DNA of 64,000 nucleotides, from contig OU612073.1 of assembly GCA_914767715.1 (NCBI GenBank), positions 16,366,001 to 16,430,000 on the forward strand. The letters run 5' to 3'. The stretch is from Membranipora membranacea (Eukaryota; Bryozoa; Gymnolaemata; Cheilostomatida; Membraniporidae). Numbering within the stretch: the first letter of the stretch is position 1; each line of letters opens with the position of its first letter. The notes under the pieces are model-generated. The model saw only the letters and a program-made list of their open reading frames with translations, ran no database searches and had not been told where the DNA came from. Below are positions 60,758-64,000 of this stretch, piece by piece. Made by a program: the position numbers and the translations under genes.

Positions 60758-62869
60758 TTATGTGATTAATTTGCTATAGCAGTATGATACCTCTGATATC
60801 GGGTTATCTCTATTGGTCTGAGAATTTTCATTCACGAACCAATACAGTTTACATACAGATGAGTTTTGGTTGTAGCTGAAAGCCTTACACTGCCCATACT
60901 GTTTAGTGCAGAAGTATGAACATATCTCAGGTGTCCTCACCATGTATTCCTTGATCATTGAACCACCACAATCTCCAAGCATAACTCTTTCATATCTTCT
61001 ATGGTTCTTATGAGGAACCTTCGCACCTGTGATAATAATAATGCTGTCTTACTTTGTTGTTTACAACGGAAATATGTGATTATCATAAACCTGAATGTAT
61101 CAATTTTGGCTTGATTAGATTAAAGAAATTGCTAAGTAAAATCAGACTTACTAGTCTTATACACACTATTTCTTGTGTCGCCTCCACATATCTGAAATTC
61201 ATCCCCTGAGCATTTGAATGAGCAAAATTCATCTCTCAGTGCAAGCCCATAAAGATCATACGTGGCCCTTCCACAAAAGCATTGTATACCATATTGTACA
61301 GCTGCATATTCATGACCTGCAAGTGGACACAGGGCAAATTACACTAGAAAAATTAATTATATGTGACTTGAATTAGCTATGCATAATAAAGGCTCAGTAT
61401 TTACATATATTGCATTAATAAACTACGATTTTTTTTATATTCACAATCAGTTACAAGTAGAAGATTGTCTTCTCAAATTCACAAAGCGATTCATTCAATG
61501 CATGGCTAGGTTAGGATCTTTCAAAACAATACAACAAATTTTAGAAATAGATATTACAATCTTGGATTGTGCATTGGTGGCACTATAGCAATGAAATAGA
61601 GTATTTCACCACTAAACAATCGCAATCATCATTCTCACCACTGATTGAACCAAAATAGCAATGACATTTTCCGATTTGCACTACCACAGTTAAATCACAG
61701 TTTTTCACACTTAACAATGGCGATCATCATTCTCACTGATTGCACTGAATAAGATATGACATTTTCCAATTCCACCATAGCTTTCAAATCACAGATTTTC
61801 CCACTTCACATTGCGATCATCATTCTCACTGATGGAACCGAGATTGTTATCACATTTTCTAATTTCCCACAATTGAACTCAAGTCAAAATTTTCCCGATC
61901 TACAATCCCAATAACCGTTTTCACCGATTAAACAAAGATAATGATGAAACTTTATTTGTTTGCAACAGACAAAGTTACCGTGACCAATGATGTTGAGCCT
62001 GCTTAAATCACAGTAATTTTCTGTACACACAATGAGTACTCAATTTAGGTCTGGAAGTGTGTGACTCACCATGTGAATTGCAGTGAGAGAGGCACTTAGG
62101 AATAGTCATTGGATACTGATTGTCTATTATATCACTAGACAAGGCCCTCAAATGAGAATCTTGGAAACAGCCCATGTACCTGCCATGTATTGTGACCTGG
62201 TTGCCAGTAACATCTAAATATAATCAAGGATTATTAACTAGTAGATGATACTCATCAACACAAAGCCTCAGAAACGATTACTTTGGAAAACTTCATGTTG
62301 GCAGCTCAGTAATGTGGGAAATCTGAACTCAGATGTTTCCAGTTTAGAAATTAGTTTTTGTACTTGCTCTCAGTCCTTTGTATACTGATTATGAAGCCCT
62401 TGCATTCTCCAAGCACCTGAGCAAAAATTTAATTACTTTTTGGAATAAGAAGGTTTCAAGGTTTTTATGATCGATCCATTTCTAATCTACATAAGAACCA
62501 AAAATCTGGACTTTATGCTCAGCTCCTTGTATCGATATAAAACATATTTGTTATGTTGCGGAAAAGTCATCAAGTAGGATGTTCATCTGTGATGAGGGAA
62601 AAAGTTCTGAGGTTTTTATCCTGTGAATACCAATCGTGGGACCCTGCTACATTTCTCATAGGACAACTGGTAAAGTGAAAAAGTGCTTACCAGCAATTCA
62701 AAGGTTGCAGAAAATGTATGAAATAAATATAATCCTAATTGTCTATCAACTTGTTGGATAGTCTTTGGTAAAAGCTTTGTTTTGAAATAATATACAGATG
62801 ACGAAAATACTTACAGCTAAGTTTGATAATTATCAGAGCAGTGGAATACTGATCAAGCAACTTCCACAT
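60758..62869 (-). CDS. WSC and PAN/apple domain extracellular protein
   Basis: Four exons on the minus strand: 62869-62815, 62213-62070, 61316-61152, 61026-60758, all introns GT-AG and all in phase 1. The joined frame is 633 bases, 210 residues and a stop. Residues 1-18 (MWKLLDQYSTALIIIKLS) are a short hydrophobic start, a weak signal peptide. Residues 29-121 form a WSC domain, with YMGCFQD, LRAL, QYGIQCFCG and ICGG and all eight cysteines (34, 59, 63, 79, 81, 98, 102, 110). Residues about 139-205 form a PAN/apple domain with six cysteines (141, 157, 161, 168, 180, 204). Both domains bind carbohydrate or protein ligands in known families, so an extracellular recognition role is inferred. There is no transmembrane helix at the C-terminus. 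Exon 1 is the least certain. Confidence 0.8.
61605..61960. repeat. tandem repeat, about 4 units of 95 bp, in an intron
   Basis: Units share GCGATCATCATTCTCACTGAT, TGACATTTTCCAATT and TCACAGATTTTCCCAC. The array lies in intron 2 of the WSC-PAN gene. The ORF 61379-61588 in the same intron is unsupported. Confidence 0.7.
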
Positions 62870-63477
62870 GATGAAAACAAATTTGCCAGGTAAGTAGCAT
62901 CAGCTTTTTAAGGTACTTCTCTCTCAGCGAGAAACACGACTAATGCACACATTCCATAATGTTACATGATAACATTGATTATATGATACATCTGTGCATC
63001 AATACATCGAGTTCAAGATAACAACATTGCATATAAGTAGCATTAGGAAGCTCACATCTTTTCTTCTATCTATAGAACTACAGAATTGTCTCAAAGATGA
63101 TTTTTCAAAACATGATTGGCCTAGAGTAGAAAGCAATAATATAATATAATCATGACTGAAAAACCAATTGTATAGCATATAAATGAAAATGAAATTGACA
63201 CAGGTTTAGAAATCAATATAGCGACATAGGTAAGCATTTACATGGAACACAATATAAATAAATATTATATGTATATCGTACATTATACATTTCATTTTGA
63301 CACCTCTAAATTTAACAGACTGTGTACATCATGGTAGAAGGGATTCAGGAAGAATCCACATTAGTTGAATGACTGCTTCATTTTCTAACATGGAAATGAG
63401 TCAGACCAGTCCTTGAGTGACCACGGTAGAGAAGCAGACCTCTTGAGGATTTCCAACATTGATGCAAGAATTCATGT
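62870..63477. other. upstream flank of the WSC-PAN gene
   Basis: AT-rich spacer between exon 1 and the paralogous PAN exon. It should contain the promoter; no motif is distinctive. Confidence 0.4.
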
Positions 63478-63675
63478 TTACAAACTAGAATAAGGTGCAT
63501 GCTGGAACTTTTTGGTGGACGCTGAAAGCCCTACACACCAGATGCTGTTTTGCGTACAATGCGGAACATGTCCCATATGATCCAGTAGTTCAATTCTTAA
63601 TTACAGAGCCTCCACATCCACCAATCAGGGGCTTCTCATATCTTACATGATTAACAGGCTTGTCAACAGTTGAAA
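63478..63675 (-). pseudogene. decayed PAN/apple exon of a WSC-PAN paralogue
   Basis: A TTCTGTAG acceptor opens an exon in the same phase as the last exon of the intact gene. The peptide starts HVRYEKPLIGGCGGSVIKN, aligning with NHRRYERVMLGDCGGSMIKE. A TGA at 63590-63592 then stops it. The same frame continues TCSALYAKQHLVCRAFSV, still recognisable against ICSYFCTKQYGQCKAFSY, with two of the cysteines lost. It is the last exon of a neighbouring duplicate whose WSC exons would lie beyond 64 kb. Confidence 0.7.
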
Positions 63676-64000
63676 CTACAGAAGAGAAATCAGAAAAAAA
63701 TGGTATCACCTGATAATAGGATTAATCCAAATTGTACCTACGATTAGGATGATCCAAATGCTCTTTTTGCAAGTATCATAATTCATTATTAAGTTTCATG
63801 GTCGAGCTTTTAAATTAATAAAATAAAATAATAACTACAATGCTAGTGTGCAATAGCATTTAAAATTTACCTAAGTGAATTAACAAAGTTGCATTTCTTA
63901 TGAAAATCAAGACCGTAATGAGAGAAGCATTCAAGCAAAAAAACAAATTGGTGGAAGAAGATGCATACTCTCACAGTACTCTCTATACACTACCCTAAAT

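Overview
The window looks like AT-rich genomic DNA of an invertebrate animal. There are no bacterial operons. The one convincing cellular gene has short exons with GT-AG introns and encodes a secreted or surface WSC plus PAN/apple protein, a domain pairing at home in metazoan extracellular proteins. The transposon mix (Ty3/gypsy, BEL/Pao, several non-LTR lineages, Helitron, a Tnp2-like transposase, hAT and TA-flanked MITEs, tRNA-headed SINEs) fits a sponge, cnidarian or similar marine invertebrate; I cannot assign the species. Most of the 64 kb is transposon sequence in layers of different age. Most short reading frames in it are chance openings or shadows.

Layout. 0-9.7 kb: diverged, repeated exon-like modules on the minus strand, each with plausible splice signals, interrupted by two arrays of one 20-bp minisatellite. 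They look like a tandemly duplicated, largely decayed multi-exon locus of unknown function. 11.7-18.6 kb: a large imperfect palindrome with arms of about 3 kb around an 876-bp spacer holding a non-LTR reverse transcriptase fragment. 18.9-19.1 kb: the fullest copy of a tRNA-headed SINE whose headless pieces lie in the palindrome arms. 20.4-22.1 kb: fragments of a non-LTR RT and a BEL/Pao RT. 23.6-25.2 kb: the N-terminal part of a Helitron replicase.

27.3-36.5 kb is a near-complete Ty3/gypsy element on the minus strand: LTR, gag, protease-RT-RNase H, integrase, an intact third ORF with two C2H2-type zinc fingers where env would be, LTR. The polymerase is dead: a deletion removed the catalytic YxDD box and several frameshifts are present. 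A 1,034-bp non-autonomous hAT element, with a perfect 8-bp target duplication, sits between ORF3 and the 3' LTR. 36.9-38.0 kb: another non-LTR RT split by a 630-bp TA-flanked MITE. 38.0-38.6 and 50.8-51.4 kb: two direct copies of a 660-bp LTR-like repeat, the second abutting an internally deleted BEL/Pao element (47.6-50.8 kb). 41.8-43.4 kb: a broken Tnp2-like transposase gene, followed by a nearly perfect hairpin MITE. 52.4-54.2 kb: a 5'-truncated non-LTR retrotransposon on the plus strand.

54-60 kb is mostly non-coding with a 52-bp minisatellite and a short MITE-like palindrome. 60.8-62.9 kb carries the WSC-PAN gene on the minus strand (four exons, 210 residues, reading frame consistent across all junctions). 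A decayed paralogous PAN exon at 63.5-63.7 kb suggests a local gene family continuing beyond the window. The coding genes do not form a pathway. The best leads are the zinc-finger ORF3 of the gypsy element, the large palindrome, and the exon-module array at the left end.
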